Source: Polyangiaceae bacterium
GTDB taxonomy: Bacteria > Myxococcota_A > Polyangia > Polyangiales > Polyangiaceae
Assembly: GCA_025353725.1 (NCBI GenBank)
Contig: JANXOF010000081.1
Location: 1 to 64,000 of the forward strand
DNA length: 64,000 bases
Direction of reading: 5' to 3'
Below the pieces are notes generated by a model that was not told the DNA's origin, did no database searches, and saw nothing but the letters and a program-made list of their open reading frames with translations. Below are positions 1-9,650 of the stretch, piece by piece (positions within the stretch are counted from its first letter, which is position 1; each line of letters begins with the position of its first letter). The position numbers were made by a program, and so were the translations under genes.

Positions 1-48
1 GATCGCGGCAACGAGCGACAAGGTAACGGTTTTAGAAATCTGGACCAT
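1..48 (-). CDS. 5' end of an exported protein gene, cut by window edge
   Basis: Only the first 16 codons lie in the window: MVQISKTVTLSLVAAI. The start ATG (complement of 46-48) is preceded by a perfect AGGAG Shine-Dalgarno (complement of 56-60) at 7-nt spacing, one of the strongest ribosome sites here. A short polar stretch with one Lys followed by a hydrophobic run looks like the beginning of a signal peptide or membrane anchor. A short GC-rich hairpin (GGCCC/GGGCC, about 70-88) lies in the probable leader. The ORF track misses it because it is too short. Product unknown. Confidence 0.6.
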   Translation of the reverse strand, partial: MVQISKTVTLSLVAAI

Positions 49-526
49 ATCGGGTCTCCTAACAGAGCTGGCCCTAGTTCCGGGGGCCGATGTGGTGGCA
101 GCTGTAACGCAAGCAGACACTTGGACTGATGCTTACCTAGGCGAATGTTATGATAACGAAAATACGCAGTTTCGCAGTGCAGCATTGCGTTCGCGACAGC
201 GCTCACCCGTCACAGCTCATGCGGGTAGGTATTGCAAAAACACCAAACCTCACAAAACGTCCGAAATTGGTAGCAATCCCCTTGCCCGACTGGCCATCGC
301 ACCTACCCACCACCTCTAAAAAGACCGCCCCTTTGAGAGTTCATAGCCGCTTCTATAAACTGCTAGAAACTGCGTTATGTTGCTCAAGGCCGCAGATAGA
401 CGGCGTAAACGCGCCTAAAACTGCGGAGCGCAAGGTTACCTTTCCGCATGCAAAAACCAGCGGAAGCGTAATCGATGCAAGGCAGCAGGACAAACCTCAG
501 GGGTATCGCTATAAGCGGCCCAACCG
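49..526. other. Gene-poor divergent intergenic region
   Basis: This is 478 bases between the left-edge gene and purL, visibly more AT-rich than the flanking coding DNA. The ORFs at 92-319 and 150-530 have no recognisable product, no ribosome site and unlikely composition, and are taken as chance. It contains a small dyad GTTATgATAAC at 147-157, three copies of AAACTGC (near 356, 367 and 418) and one plausible sigma-70 promoter (listed separately). No tRNA or strong terminator was seen. Confidence 0.5.
333..359 (+). promoter_or_regulatory. Candidate sigma-70 promoter for purL
   Basis: TTGAGA at 333-338 and TATAAA at 354-359 are separated by 15 bases, slightly short of the optimum 17. They lie about 170 bases upstream of the purL start in AT-richer DNA. 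Position and match make it a reasonable promoter, but spacing is suboptimal and there is no independent support. Confidence 0.3.
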
Positions 527-2917
527 ATGACGACGAAGGACAGAGCCCTGCCGATGAATGCGCCCGTACTCACCCCTATCACGCCAGAAGTTGTTGCCGG
601 ACACGGCTTGAAGCCCGATGAATATCAGCGGCTGCTCAAAATTCTAGCCCGAACGCCGTCCATGACGGAACTGGGCATCTTTTCGGTCATGTGGAGCGAG
701 CATTGCTCGTACAAGTCGTCGCGCGTCCACTTGCGCCGCCTCCCGACGACGGGGCCGCGCGTCATTCAAGGCCCCGGAGAGAACGCCGGCGTCGTCGACA
801 TCGGCGACGGCTTCGCGGCCGTCTTTAAGATGGAGTCACACAACCATCCGAGCTTCATCGATCCGTACCAAGGCGCGGCGACAGGCGTAGGCGGAATTTT
901 GCGCGACGTGTTCACGATGGGCGCACGGCCGATTGCGGGGCTCAACTCACTGCGCTTTGGCCGCCCCGAACACCCTCGCACGGCAGAACTTTTGCGCGGC
1001 GTCGTCGCGGGCATCGGTGGCTACGGAAATGCGATAGGCGTCCCGACTGTGGGAGGCGAAGTGCAGTTCGACGCCTCGTACGACGGCAATATCCTTGTCA
1101 ACGCGTTCACGTGCGGCGTGGCTCGCACGGACCGCATCTTTTATGGGCGCGCCGCCGGCATCGGCAATCCGATTCTCTATATTGGCACGCGCACCGGACG
1201 CGACGGCATTCACGGCGCGACGATGGCGTCCGACGAATTTGGCACTGCCAAAGAGGGAACCGGCGAGCTGGCTACGGCGAGCAGCATCAAAAAAGGCGTT
1301 CGCTCGACGATGCAAGTCGGCGATCCGTTCATGGGCAAACTGCTGCTCGAAGCGTGTCTCGAGCTCATGTCGACCGATCTCCTCGAGGGCATCCAAGACA
1401 TGGGCGCTGCGGGCCTGACGTCGTCGAGTGTCGAGATGGCGGGGCGCGCGGAAAACGGCATCGAAATCGACCTCGACGCCGTCCCGAGGCGCGCGAAAGC
1501 GATGACGCCTTACGAGATTCTCCTCAGCGAATCGCAAGAGCGAATGCTGCTCGTCGCCAAAAAGGGGAAGGAAAACGAGGTACTCGCCCTGTGCGCAAAG
1601 TGGGAGCTCGACGCGGCGATCATCGGGCGTGTCACCGACACGAAGCGCTGGGTCGTCACCGCGACGCCCGGCTACGACCCGCTGGAAGGGCTCGAGCCGA
1701 CGGGCGAAAAGCGGGTCGTCGCCGACATCCCGGTCGGCGTTCTGACGGACGACGCCCCGGTCTACGACCGGCCTCGGAAGCCCGCGCCCGTGCCCGCCGA
1801 CGTCGCCGTGCCCGAGTGTGTCGACCCAAAGGCTGCACTCCTCGGCCTTCTCGCGTCGCCAAACATTGGCTCACGCGCTTGGATTTGGCGGCAATACGAT
1901 CACATCGTGCGCGGCGGCACCGTTGTGCGACCCGGGTCGGACGCCGGCGTCGTCCGCGTTCCGTGCGAACGCGACGGCACCACGATCATGAAGCACCTCG
2001 CGTTCTCCGTCGATTGCAACGGCCGATTCGTCGCGCTTTCGCCTGAGGAGGGGGCGAAAATGGCCATCGCCGAAGTATGCCGCAACCTCGTGTGCGCGGG
2101 CGCCGAGCCTCTTGGGATTACCGATTGCCTCAACTTCGCGAGTCCCGAAGAGCCGACAACGATGGATATCTTCGCGCGCGCGGTCGACGGCCTCGCGGCG
2201 GCGTGCCTCGCGCTCGAGGTGCCTATCGTTAGCGGCAACGTGAGCCTCTACAACGAGACGAGTGACGCGACGGGGCGACACCCGATTCTTCCCACGCCAG
2301 GCGTCGCGGCCGTGGGTCTCGTCGCGCGCGAAGACGACATTGTCACGCAGTCGTTCCGAGCCGAGGGCGACGTTATCGTTCTTCTCGGCGATACCGAATG
2401 TGCACGTTCTGGCCTTGGCGGAAGCGAGTACCAGGCGCAGACGGCGGGGCGCCTCGGTGGGCCGCCACCGCGCATCGATCTCGAACTCGAAAAACGCCTT
2501 CAGCGATTCGTTCTCAGCGCGGCGCGATCACAGCTCCTTTCGAGCGCACACGACGTCTCCGATGGTGGCATGGCGGTCGCTCTCGCCGAGTGTTGCACGA
2601 CTTCAGGCGACAGCGTCATGTTCGGCGCACACGTGACGGTGCTGAATTCTGGCGGCGACACGCCGGTCGCGGCGACTCTTTTTGGCGAAGCTCCGAGCCG
2701 AATTCTCGTCTCCGTGCACAAGGAGCAAGCGAACGAGCTCCTGCGGCGTGCGGCGGAGGCCGGCGTGCTCGCACTCACCATCGGGTACACGACCGTCAGC
2801 GGCCCGAAGGCAACGCTTCGCGTCGACGTCTCAAACGGTCCGAGCTTCGAGGTCCTGACGGCAGACCTTCGAACCGCACGTGAGTCGTGCCTCGAGAGCA
2901 TCGTCGGGCGCGCGTAG
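527..2917 (+). CDS. purL: Phosphoribosylformylglycinamidine synthase subunit PurL (small form)
   Basis: Catalyses the ATP- and ammonia-dependent conversion of FGAR to FGAM, step 4 of purine synthesis, in the cytoplasm. The protein has 796 residues, near the 720-760 of the small PurL that works with PurQ and PurS, and lacks the glutaminase domain of large PurL. The signature [10 protein letters not shown] is at residues 57-66 (catalytic His59). A MESHNHPS nucleotide-binding motif is at 102-109 and [11 protein letters not shown] lies mid-protein, followed by the second AIRS-like half. The ATG at 527 is not preceded by a good ribosome site; an ATG at 554 is an alternative. purQ and purS are not in the window. 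The next gene on this strand follows 36 bases later. Confidence 0.96.
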   Translation: MTTKDRALPMNAPVLTPITPEVVAGHGLKPDEYQRLLKILARTPSMTELGIFSVMWSEHCSYKSSRVHLRRLPTTGPRVIQGPGENAGVVDIGDGFAAVFKMESHNHPSFIDPYQGAATGVGGILRDVFTMGARPIAGLNSLRFGRPEHPRTAELLRGVVAGIGGYGNAIGVPTVGGEVQFDASYDGNILVNAFTCGVARTDRIFYGRAAGIGNPILYIGTRTGRDGIHGATMASDEFGTAKEGTGELATASSIKKGVRSTMQVGDPFMGKLLLEACLELMSTDLLEGIQDMGAAGLTSSSVEMAGRAENGIEIDLDAVPRRAKAMTPYEILLSESQERMLLVAKKGKENEVLALCAKWELDAAIIGRVTDTKRWVVTATPGYDPLEGLEPTGEKRVVADIPVGVLTDDAPVYDRPRKPAPVPADVAVPECVDPKAALLGLLASPNIGSRAWIWRQYDHIVRGGTVVRPGSDAGVVRVPCERDGTTIMKHLAFSVDCNGRFVALSPEEGAKMAIAEVCRNLVCAGAEPLGITDCLNFASPEEPTTMDIFARAVDGLAAACLALEVPIVSGNVSLYNETSDATGRHPILPTPGVAAVGLVAREDDIVTQSFRAEGDVIVLLGDTECARSGLGGSEYQAQTAGRLGGPPPRIDLELEKRLQRFVLSAARSQLLSSAHDVSDGGMAVALAECCTTSGDSVMFGAHVTVLNSGGDTPVAATLFGEAPSRILVSVHKEQANELLRRAAEAGVLALTIGYTTVSGPKATLRVDVSNGPSFEVLTADLRTARESCLESIVGRA

Positions 2918-2953
2918 CTGAGAGCGTGATATCGTTCTTTCTGAGCTCTATTC

Positions 2954-3613
2954 ATGGCTAAGTTTCAGTCGCCGCTCCTCGGCAACAACAACAACGTTCG
3001 CCACAAGAATCGGATGTTCCACGTCCAGACGGAGGACTCGGGCGTCAACCACCCGCACATCATCACGCACCTTTTTATGGACGGTGGGCGAATCCTGAAG
3101 AGCGTGAAAAAGTCGTACGCCGAGCACGTCGGCGCCGACGGTATGAGAGTCACGGTGCAAGGACTCATGAAAGAGCAGCACCAAGCGATGATCACCGCGT
3201 TACGCGAGGGTCAATTCGACGCGATCGTCGAGGGCGGGCGCGGAGTTGCGGCCCCCGCACTCGCAAGCCTTTCCGTAGCGCCATCTGCGCACGCTTCGGA
3301 CCCTACAACAGACAAGACGGCGCTTTCGCCTGCTCCTCCACCGGCTTCCCCACTACCTTCCCTGATACCGCGAGCCAACGCGAGCGAACCGGCTGCGGAG
3401 CTGACGCTCGATTTCGATGCGTTCGAGAACTCAACTCCTCTCGCGGGGCCCGCGGAGCCTCGGTTTCCAGTGCTTTCACCGGCGCCGTTCGGACGTTCGC
3501 TGAGGCCTACGCAGACCTCTATTTTCAGCGACAAACTCGTGAGTGACAAGTCGCTCGACGAAGTGATTCTTAGCTATCTCGCAGAAGACCTCGACGCGTC
3601 ACCTCGTGAGTGA
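2954..3613 (+). CDS. Conserved myxobacterial protein of unknown function
   Basis: A 219-residue protein with two parts. Residues 1-95 are a compact basic domain (starting MAKFQSPLLG, with QTEDSGVNHPHIITHLF) of a type I associate with many Myxococcota genomes. From about 100 to 200 it is a Pro/Ala/Ser-rich, probably disordered linker, ending in an acidic, Leu-rich tail (SLDEVILSYLAEDL) that could be a docking segment. There is no signal peptide or membrane segment, so it is likely cytoplasmic. It follows purL by 36 bases and converges on the kinase gene with 6 bases between stops. No function is assigned. Confidence 0.8.
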   Translation: MAKFQSPLLGNNNNVRHKNRMFHVQTEDSGVNHPHIITHLFMDGGRILKSVKKSYAEHVGADGMRVTVQGLMKEQHQAMITALREGQFDAIVEGGRGVAAPALASLSVAPSAHASDPTTDKTALSPAPPPASPLPSLIPRANASEPAAELTLDFDAFENSTPLAGPAEPRFPVLSPAPFGRSLRPTQTSIFSDKLVSDKSLDEVILSYLAEDLDASPRE

Positions 3614-3619
3614 CGAGCC

Positions 3620-5599
3620 CTACTCGCAGGCGAACGTTACTGCGATATCGAACGCCGGATCCGCCATAGCTTCCCGGTTTCGCGTCTTCAACGCTACCGT
3701 TCGACCGGTGCTTGTCGCGACACACTGAGCGAGCGCAGACGGGCAATCGGCGCACGTCGCATGGCGGAATGCGCCGCGTTCGCCAAAAAGCAGATGAACG
3801 TTCGCGACGATCGGCGTCGACGGCATTTCGTGAAGGAATCGCTGCGCACACGATGTCCACGCGCCCGCAGTTCCGTTGAGCGTGACATCCTTTGCACTGG
3901 CGGTGCCTGAGGCCCGCGGCGCGCCAACCTGAGCTCGGCACGACGCGGAGTTGAAGGTCGACGCGGACGGTACCTCGCCAGCCGCAGCCGTCGGCACGGC
4001 AGACGAAGCATCGGGCGACAGCGGCAACGACGCCCCCGAAGTCTCGGCTGCCGGCGCGGTCGCCGACGCTGAATCGACCCCCGCTGTCACGGTCGGCAAT
4101 GAGCGACCGGCCACCGTTAGCGGCCCACGTTTTGAGGTCTTTGACTCTGACGGCGGAACGGCGCTCACAGGCTGAAGCGGATCGAGGTTTGGAACGGCAG
4201 GCGCGAGCGAAGACGGAGGCGGAGAGGCGGCGAAGGAAGACACGGATGCGCCGGGCGGTAGGCCGACGTGCAGCGGCGTATCCGTCTCGAACCCACGCAC
4301 TTTTAGGCCACGCGCCAGTTCGCGAAGCCTTGGGACACCGAGAACGACGCCCGAGACAAGCCCCCCCATCACGGCAAGACTCAACGCGGCTCGTACGTAG
4401 CGAGGTCGGGCGCGTCGCCTCGATGTCGAGGCGCTCGAGAGCGCGGTCGTCACCAACGCGGCGGTAGCGACCGGCGTGATGTGGCTGCTCGTGGACAAGC
4501 CGGAAGCCACGGTAGGAGCCGACTCCACGGGCAGCACCCTCGAGCCACCCGCGAGAGCGGCGGCCGAACGCATACGCGTCGACGTGACTTCAGCGGGCGC
4601 GGCAGACGCGTGCCGCGCAGAGGCCGCGATGGCGTCGCGGATCGTGTTTCGCATCGCGCGGGCGGTCTGAAAGCGATCGTTGCGGTCCTTGGCAATGGCC
4701 CGCATCGCGACGGCCTCGAGCCCTTTGTGAACACATGCATAGTGCACCGAAGGCGCCGCAGGCGCCTCGGTAATATGCTTGAGAACAACCGCGAGCGCCG
4801 TGTCCGCCGTGAATGGCGTGCGGCCTGTAAGCAGTTGGTAGAGGATAATGCCCATCGCATAGATGTCCGAGCGCGTGTCGAGCTTCTCACCACGCGCCTG
4901 CTCCGGCGACATGTACTCGGGCGTGCCCACCACAAGCCCCTGGGTAGTCAGTCTCTGGCCATCACGGTCGCGACTCGCGTTCGGGTCGTCGTCATTTTCG
5001 GTAAGTTTCGCGATACCGAAGTCGCACACTTTGACGACATAAGCGTCTTGGTCTTCATCATTTTTCGCGCGGAGAATCATGAGATTCTCGGGCTTCAAGT
5101 CTCTGTGAATGACGCCCATCTCGTGAGCCACGGCAAGCGCCGCAAGCGCCTGCATCAAGATGTCTGCGATGTCGTCGTTCGCGAGCGGCCAGTCTTCGTG
5201 AATGACGCGGTAGAGATCGCGGCCCTCGACGTACTCCATCGCGATGTAGAGCAGCCCGTCGGGCTCTTCGCCAAAGTCGATGACCCGCATCGAATTCGGA
5301 TGATCAAGCCGACTCGCGGCTTTGGCCTCGCGATGAAATCGCCCTACAAAGCTAGGGTCGACGGCGATCGCGCGGTGCATCACCTTGACCGCGACGTTCT
5401 TCTCGAGAGCTTTGAAGTGCGCTTTGTAGACTGCACCCATCGCCCCGCCACCAAGAAAAGACTCAATCTTGTACTTCCCGGAAACGGTGCGCCCGATCAA
5501 GCTCGGATCACCGAGTTCGTGAGGCGAGCCCGCGACCGAAGCACGCGACCCTCGCGTCGGGCGCGCGGGCGGTGTGCTTCGATCGGGCTCCTGGCTCAT
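3620..5599 (-). CDS. Transmembrane Ser/Thr protein kinase (PknB type)
   Basis: A Hanks-type kinase of 659 residues. Glycine loop near 49-55, catalytic Lys72 (VAVKVMH), HRDLKPEN at 165-172, DFG at 193-195, and GTPEYMSPEQ in the activation segment. All catalytic elements are present, so it should be active. A Ser/Ala-rich juxtamembrane stretch leads to one membrane helix at about 401-422. The roughly 235-residue exterior part is Pro/Ser/Ala-rich and ends in a Cys-containing domain (CADC and three other Cys), perhaps disulfide-bonded outside the cytoplasm. The ORF extends to 5812, but the ATG at 5599 (MSQEPDRS) starts just before the kinase domain and leaves an 80-bp divergent promoter region with the E1 gene, so it is preferred. 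Ligand and substrates are unknown. Confidence 0.9.
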   Translation of the reverse strand: MSQEPDRSTPPARPTRGSRASVAGSPHELGDPSLIGRTVSGKYKIESFLGGGAMGAVYKAHFKALEKNVAVKVMHRAIAVDPSFVGRFHREAKAASRLDHPNSMRVIDFGEEPDGLLYIAMEYVEGRDLYRVIHEDWPLANDDIADILMQALAALAVAHEMGVIHRDLKPENLMILRAKNDEDQDAYVVKVCDFGIAKLTENDDDPNASRDRDGQRLTTQGLVVGTPEYMSPEQARGEKLDTRSDIYAMGIILYQLLTGRTPFTADTALAVVLKHITEAPAAPSVHYACVHKGLEAVAMRAIAKDRNDRFQTARAMRNTIRDAIAASARHASAAPAEVTSTRMRSAAALAGGSRVLPVESAPTVASGLSTSSHITPVATAALVTTALSSASTSRRRARPRYVRAALSLAVMGGLVSGVVLGVPRLRELARGLKVRGFETDTPLHVGLPPGASVSSFAASPPPSSLAPAVPNLDPLQPVSAVPPSESKTSKRGPLTVAGRSLPTVTAGVDSASATAPAAETSGASLPLSPDASSAVPTAAAGEVPSASTFNSASCRAQVGAPRASGTASAKDVTLNGTAGAWTSCAQRFLHEMPSTPIVANVHLLFGERGAFRHATCADCPSALAQCVATSTGRTVALKTRNREAMADPAFDIAVTFACE

Positions 5600-5678
5600 C
5601 GCGACGAGTCTACCCAACCGCCAGGGCGTACCGCCACCCCTGCCGATGCGAGGTTCGGGGTAGCTGTTCGGGGCGCGC

Positions 5679-8000
5679 ATGATACATCCGCACACCATGC
5701 CCCTTGAACGCGCACGACGTTCCATCGAAAGGCTGCGGCGGGTAGCCGAAGGCAGCCTCCACCCGACGCTGAATGCACCAAAGCTCCTCCTCGAGCCAGG
5801 TCTGGCGCGCACGCTGTTCGCGTCGCAGCTCTATTGCAGGGTCACCGACGTCGAGGCCCACGAGCTCCGAGCACGCGGCGAGGGCTACTACACGATTTGC
5901 AGTGCAGGCCACGAAGGCAACGTCGCGCTGGGTCACCTGACTCGGGCCACCGATCCAGCGCTTCTGCACTATCGAAGCGGCGCGTTTTTCCTCGCGCGCG
6001 CACGCGCGTCTTGCACACACGAGGCGGCGAGCCCTCCGCCCGGTGTTCTCGAGATTTTGCTGTCCCTGGCGGCATCCGCCGACGACCCCATTTCCGGAGG
6101 TAGGCACAAGGTGTTCGGAAGCGTCCGGTGGGGCGTTCCCCCGCAGACAAGCACGATAGCGTCACACCTTCCGAAGGCCGTGGGCATGGCCGTCGCCATC
6201 GAGCGCGCACCTCGCTTGCGCGCGCGACAGAACGCGCCGGCGCGCGCTGAAGCGCACCCGGGAATCGTCGCGACCGAGCGAGATTCCATCGTCGTTTGCT
6301 CGTTTGGCGACGCTTCACTCAACCATTCAACGGCGCAAGGAGCCATCAACGCCGCCGCGTGGGCGTCGTTCCAAAACCTCCCGGTGCCGGTGGTCTTCGT
6401 GTGCGAGGACAACGGCATCGGTGTCTCGGTGCGTACGCCCACCGGGTGGGTCGAAGCGCGCATGCGCGCGATGCCGGGCATCACCTACGTGCCCGCGGAC
6501 GGCCGCTCTCTTTCGGACGCCTACGAGGCGACCCGCTACGCCGTCGAGACATGCCGAGCGACGCGCATGCCTATCTTCCTGCATCTTCGGTGCGAGCGCG
6601 TTTGGGGCCACGCCGGGAGCGACGCCGACAGCGACTATCGGTCGACCTCCGAAATCGTAAACGCGGAAGACGCCGACCCCGTGCTTCTCACGGCCTGCTC
6701 ACTTTTGGAGGCGGGAGCGATGCGCCACGCCGAGCTCGCGGAGGAGATCGACCGCGCCGTCGACGCCGTGCGTGCACTTTCACGCGAGGCCGTCGCGAGA
6801 CCCAAACTGCGGACCCGCCACGACGTCATGAAGGCGGTCGCTCCTGAGAGCAGCGACCGTGCGTGGGCAGAGGCTCGCCGGTCCGGCTACGCGTTGATGC
6901 CCGCGGACGCGGACAAGCGAAGGCCCCTCGCCCACGGGATCCGAGCCGCGCTTGGCGACCTGATGCACAAGTACCCCGAGATGATCGTCTTCGGCGAAGA
7001 CGTCGCTGAAAAGGGCGGCGTGTACGGCATCACCGTAGGCCTGTGGAAGACGTTCGGCCCCGCGCGGGTGTTCAATACGCTCCTCGACGAGCAAGCGATC
7101 TTCGGAATGGCCATCGGCGCCGGACAGGTCGGGCTCCTTCCCGTCCCGGAGATTCAATTCCTCGCTTACGTGCACAATGCAGAAGACCAGCTGCGCGGAG
7201 AGGCGGCGACGCTGTCGTTTTTTTCGTCGGGACAGCTCGCGAATCCGATGGTGGTCCGTATCGCAGGCCTCGGTTACCAAAAGGGTTTCGGCGGGCACTT
7301 TCACAACGATAACAGTCTCGCGGTCCTTCGCGACTTGCCGGGCGTGCTCGTCGCGGTACCGTCGCGCGCCGACGACGCCGCGAAGATGCTCCGCACGCTC
7401 GTCGCGGCGGCTCGTGTGGACGGCCGCGTTTGCGTCTTCGTGGAGCCGATTGCGCTCTATCATGCGCGCGACCTGTTTCCCGGCGACGGTCGGTGGTCGT
7501 TCGCGCTACCCGCCCAGGGCGAAGCCATCGCGTTGGGCGACGTCGGGGTCTACGAGAGCTCGGTCCTCGTAGAAACGTGGGCTCAAACGATAGACATTGT
7601 TGTTTTCACGTATGGAAACGGCGTTCCCATGGCGCTCCGAGCGGCAGCAAAACTCGAAACGGAACGCGCCACGAAGGTGCGTGTCATCGATTTGCGGTGG
7701 CTCGCTCCGTTGCCCGAACGCGCGATGGTTCATCATGCGGGACAAGCTTCTTCTATCCTCATCGTCGACGAATGTAGGCGTTCAGGAAACGTGTCCGAGG
7801 CCATCTCCGCGGTGCTGGCCCAGACATACGAGCTTCGCGCCAAGCCGTTCGCGCGCGTGACCTCGGCCGACTCGTTCATCCCGCTCGCCGAGGCCGCGAA
7901 TCTCGTGCTCCTGCAAGAGACCGAAATTTTCGATGCGTTGAGCGTTTTGGCGCGCGCGCTCGAGCCTCGCTTTGAAAGCGCGGAAGGAGCCGCGTCGTGA
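5679..8000 (+). CDS. 2-oxoacid dehydrogenase E1, fused alpha and beta subunits
   Basis: Thiamine-diphosphate E1 enzyme that decarboxylates a 2-oxoacid and reductively acylates a lipoyl E2. Residues about 30-390 are the alpha part, with GDASLNHSTAQGA followed by CEDNG forming the ThDP/Mg site (GDG-to-NN motif, here GDA). Residues about 405-770 are the beta part, with VFGEDVAEKGGVYG, DEQAIFGMAIGAG and GLGYQKGFGGHFHND. At 773 residues it matches fused branched-chain or acetoin-type E1 proteins. No E2 gene is nearby, and an E3-like gene lies 22 kb away. The substrate cannot be fixed from sequence; branched-chain oxoacids are the best guess, as iso-branched primers matter in myxobacteria. ATG at 5697 is an alternative start. 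Confidence 0.88.
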   Translation: MIHPHTMPLERARRSIERLRRVAEGSLHPTLNAPKLLLEPGLARTLFASQLYCRVTDVEAHELRARGEGYYTICSAGHEGNVALGHLTRATDPALLHYRSGAFFLARARASCTHEAASPPPGVLEILLSLAASADDPISGGRHKVFGSVRWGVPPQTSTIASHLPKAVGMAVAIERAPRLRARQNAPARAEAHPGIVATERDSIVVCSFGDASLNHSTAQGAINAAAWASFQNLPVPVVFVCEDNGIGVSVRTPTGWVEARMRAMPGITYVPADGRSLSDAYEATRYAVETCRATRMPIFLHLRCERVWGHAGSDADSDYRSTSEIVNAEDADPVLLTACSLLEAGAMRHAELAEEIDRAVDAVRALSREAVARPKLRTRHDVMKAVAPESSDRAWAEARRSGYALMPADADKRRPLAHGIRAALGDLMHKYPEMIVFGEDVAEKGGVYGITVGLWKTFGPARVFNTLLDEQAIFGMAIGAGQVGLLPVPEIQFLAYVHNAEDQLRGEAATLSFFSSGQLANPMVVRIAGLGYQKGFGGHFHNDNSLAVLRDLPGVLVAVPSRADDAAKMLRTLVAAARVDGRVCVFVEPIALYHARDLFPGDGRWSFALPAQGEAIALGDVGVYESSVLVETWAQTIDIVVFTYGNGVPMALRAAAKLETERATKVRVIDLRWLAPLPERAMVHHAGQASSILIVDECRRSGNVSEAISAVLAQTYELRAKPFARVTSADSFIPLAEAANLVLLQETEIFDALSVLARALEPRFESAEGAAS

Positions 8001-8674
8001 CGAACTGCCTGGCGCTCTCCCCCACGTCGGACCCGAACCGCTTCGTCACATCCGACGGCACGTTCCTCGTTCCGCCCGAGGGGTGGGTCTGTCTGCCACC
8101 CGGAGATGCAGGGCTCACCCGGCGCGTAAAGCTCGCAGGACCCTCGTGGGCGGTCGTCGAAAAGCGCGGTCGAAAGCTGTTTTCGAAAGGCCTATGGGCT
8201 CCCCGCGAAATCATCGCTTCGGAGCGTGTGAAGCTCGAGGAAGAACGAGCGACCGAGGGATACGCGAAGAAGCGACAGGCTGACGCCGCGCGCCGCGAGC
8301 GAACGCAAGCGGACTACGTCGTCACGTTCGAACGCGAGGTGTTGACCTTCCTCAATTTCTCCAAAGAATGGCGGCTCCTCGGCGAGGTGATGGCGCGAAA
8401 AGTCGCCGCTCACGCAACACCGGTAGGCAGCGGTACAGTCGCGCGAACCAAACGTATCGAGGTAGGCGAACGCGCAGAAGCTGCGGTCATCGCGTGGATG
8501 CGTCACCAAACGACGGCGTACGACAGCCTCCAGATTCCGCGCATCAAGGGCAAGCGACGGGAGGTTCGGCGCGAGCTCGCACGCGTTTCCCGCGGCGTCC
8601 TCGAGCAGCATCGACGAGACGTACCCCACGCGATTCACGGATGCCCCCTTTGCTCGGCGATCGTGCCCGTTTAG
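7997..8674 (+). CDS. DUF2293 domain protein
   Basis: A 225-residue basic protein. The C-terminal part (about 155-205: RAEAAVIAWMRHQTTAYDSL, then an Arg/Lys-rich helix) matches my recollection of the DUF2293 family. The central region is charged and helical, and the end carries a CPLC pair (GCPLCSAIV) that could bind zinc. Its GTG start overlaps the E1 stop by 4 bases (GTGA), so it is probably translated by coupling and belongs to the same operon. The family has no established function. There is no signal peptide; the strong positive charge would fit nucleic-acid binding, but that is inference. Confidence 0.8.
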   Translation: MTNCLALSPTSDPNRFVTSDGTFLVPPEGWVCLPPGDAGLTRRVKLAGPSWAVVEKRGRKLFSKGLWAPREIIASERVKLEEERATEGYAKKRQADAARRERTQADYVVTFEREVLTFLNFSKEWRLLGEVMARKVAAHATPVGSGTVARTKRIEVGERAEAAVIAWMRHQTTAYDSLQIPRIKGKRREVRRELARVSRGVLEQHRRDVPHAIHGCPLCSAIVPV

Positions 8675-8792
8675 CCTTAGAGGCTTACGGATTCTCCCCA
8701 AGCTGATACCGTTGGAGGGAGTGCCTGAGTCGCCGCAGTCAGCTCAAAACAAAGGGGTATCGTCCGGCCGTGGGCGAATGCAAAGGCGGTCG

Positions 8793-9644
8793 ATGTCGAT
8801 ATCCCGCGCGGCCGCGTGGGTGACCTACTTCGCGTGCAGCTCGCTGTGCGCTTCGACTACGGCAATGGCCGCGGGTCAAGCAAGTCGGATGTGTGCAGCT
8901 CGCGCAGAGAGCGCACAAACGGAGCGGAAAGAATCGCATCTTCTCCGAGCGCGCGAATCACTCATCTCGTGCGCTGACGAATCGTGTCCTAAAGCAATTC
9001 GCACGGATTGCGTGCGATGGCTCGCTGAAGTCGACGGAGATATTCCCTCTATCGTCGTTAAGACCACTACCGGAAACGGGGTCGAGGTCACCGATGTCAG
9101 AGTCTATATCGACAGCGTGCTCGTCGAGCAGCGCATCGACGGTGCCGCGATTCGCGTCGACCCGGGCAAGCGGGTCGTGCGGATGGAGCGCGGCTCCGCA
9201 TCCGTGTCGCAAGAGATCGTCGCTCACGTGGGCGATCGAAATCGTCCCGTGCGGCTTTCCTTCCCGGCCGCAGTCGACGGCAAGAAGCCAGGCGAACCAG
9301 TTGCGAAAACCGCGGTCCAGCTGAAGCCAACCGACGCGCCGCACAAAAGCGTTGCTCCCTGGGTCGTCGGGGCCCTTGGACTCGCCGCGTTGGGCGGTGG
9401 TGCATTCCTAACCGCCACGGGGTGGAAGACGAGGGGATACTTAGCGAACAGCTGCGCGCCGACGCATAGCTGCTCCAACGCAGACGTCAGCGCCGCAAAA
9501 ACCAAGATCCTTGCGGGCGACCTCACGATGGCAGGCGGCGCCGTGGTTCTCGCTATCGCGTTATACCTAGCGCTTACCGCAACCAGCGTGCAGGCAGACA
9601 CGCCAAAAGCCAATGCATCGAGCTTTGGCATCCTCCGCTTTTGA
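8793..9644 (+). CDS. Exported membrane-anchored protein, unknown function
   Basis: About 283 residues from the ATG at 8793 (MSISRAAAWVTYF), chosen because it directly opens a signal peptide (ending near ASTTAMA) and has AGGCGG upstream; the ORF itself reaches back to a TTG at 8712. After the signal comes a Cys-containing segment resembling the CADESCPKAIRTDC pattern of many myxobacterial exported proteins, then a beta-rich PEGA-like domain (VYIDSVLVEQRIDGAAIRVD) and two hydrophobic helices (APWVVGALGLAALGG and the AGGAVVLAIALYLALT region). It is probably an envelope protein. It converges on the next gene with 6 bases between stops. Confidence 0.75.
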   Translation: MSISRAAAWVTYFACSSLCASTTAMAAGQASRMCAARAESAQTERKESHLLRARESLISCADESCPKAIRTDCVRWLAEVDGDIPSIVVKTTTGNGVEVTDVRVYIDSVLVEQRIDGAAIRVDPGKRVVRMERGSASVSQEIVAHVGDRNRPVRLSFPAAVDGKKPGEPVAKTAVQLKPTDAPHKSVAPWVVGALGLAALGGGAFLTATGWKTRGYLANSCAPTHSCSNADVSAAKTKILAGDLTMAGGAVVLAIALYLALTATSVQADTPKANASSFGILRF

Positions 9645-9650
9645 CAGCAC

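Noticed and set aside
150-530. 126-residue plus-strand ORF overlapping the purL start
   Set aside because: No ribosome site, no recognisable domain, AT-rich background, and it overlaps a certain gene.
1111-2046. 311-residue ORF inside purL
   Set aside because: Arg-rich translation typical of a shifted frame of high-GC coding DNA; purL is unambiguous.
4481-5707. 408-residue ORF opposite the first kinase
   Set aside because: Antisense shadow of a kinase with all catalytic motifs.
8712-8792. N-terminal extension of the exported protein at 8793
   Set aside because: TTG start without ribosome site and a polar extension that would bury the signal peptide.
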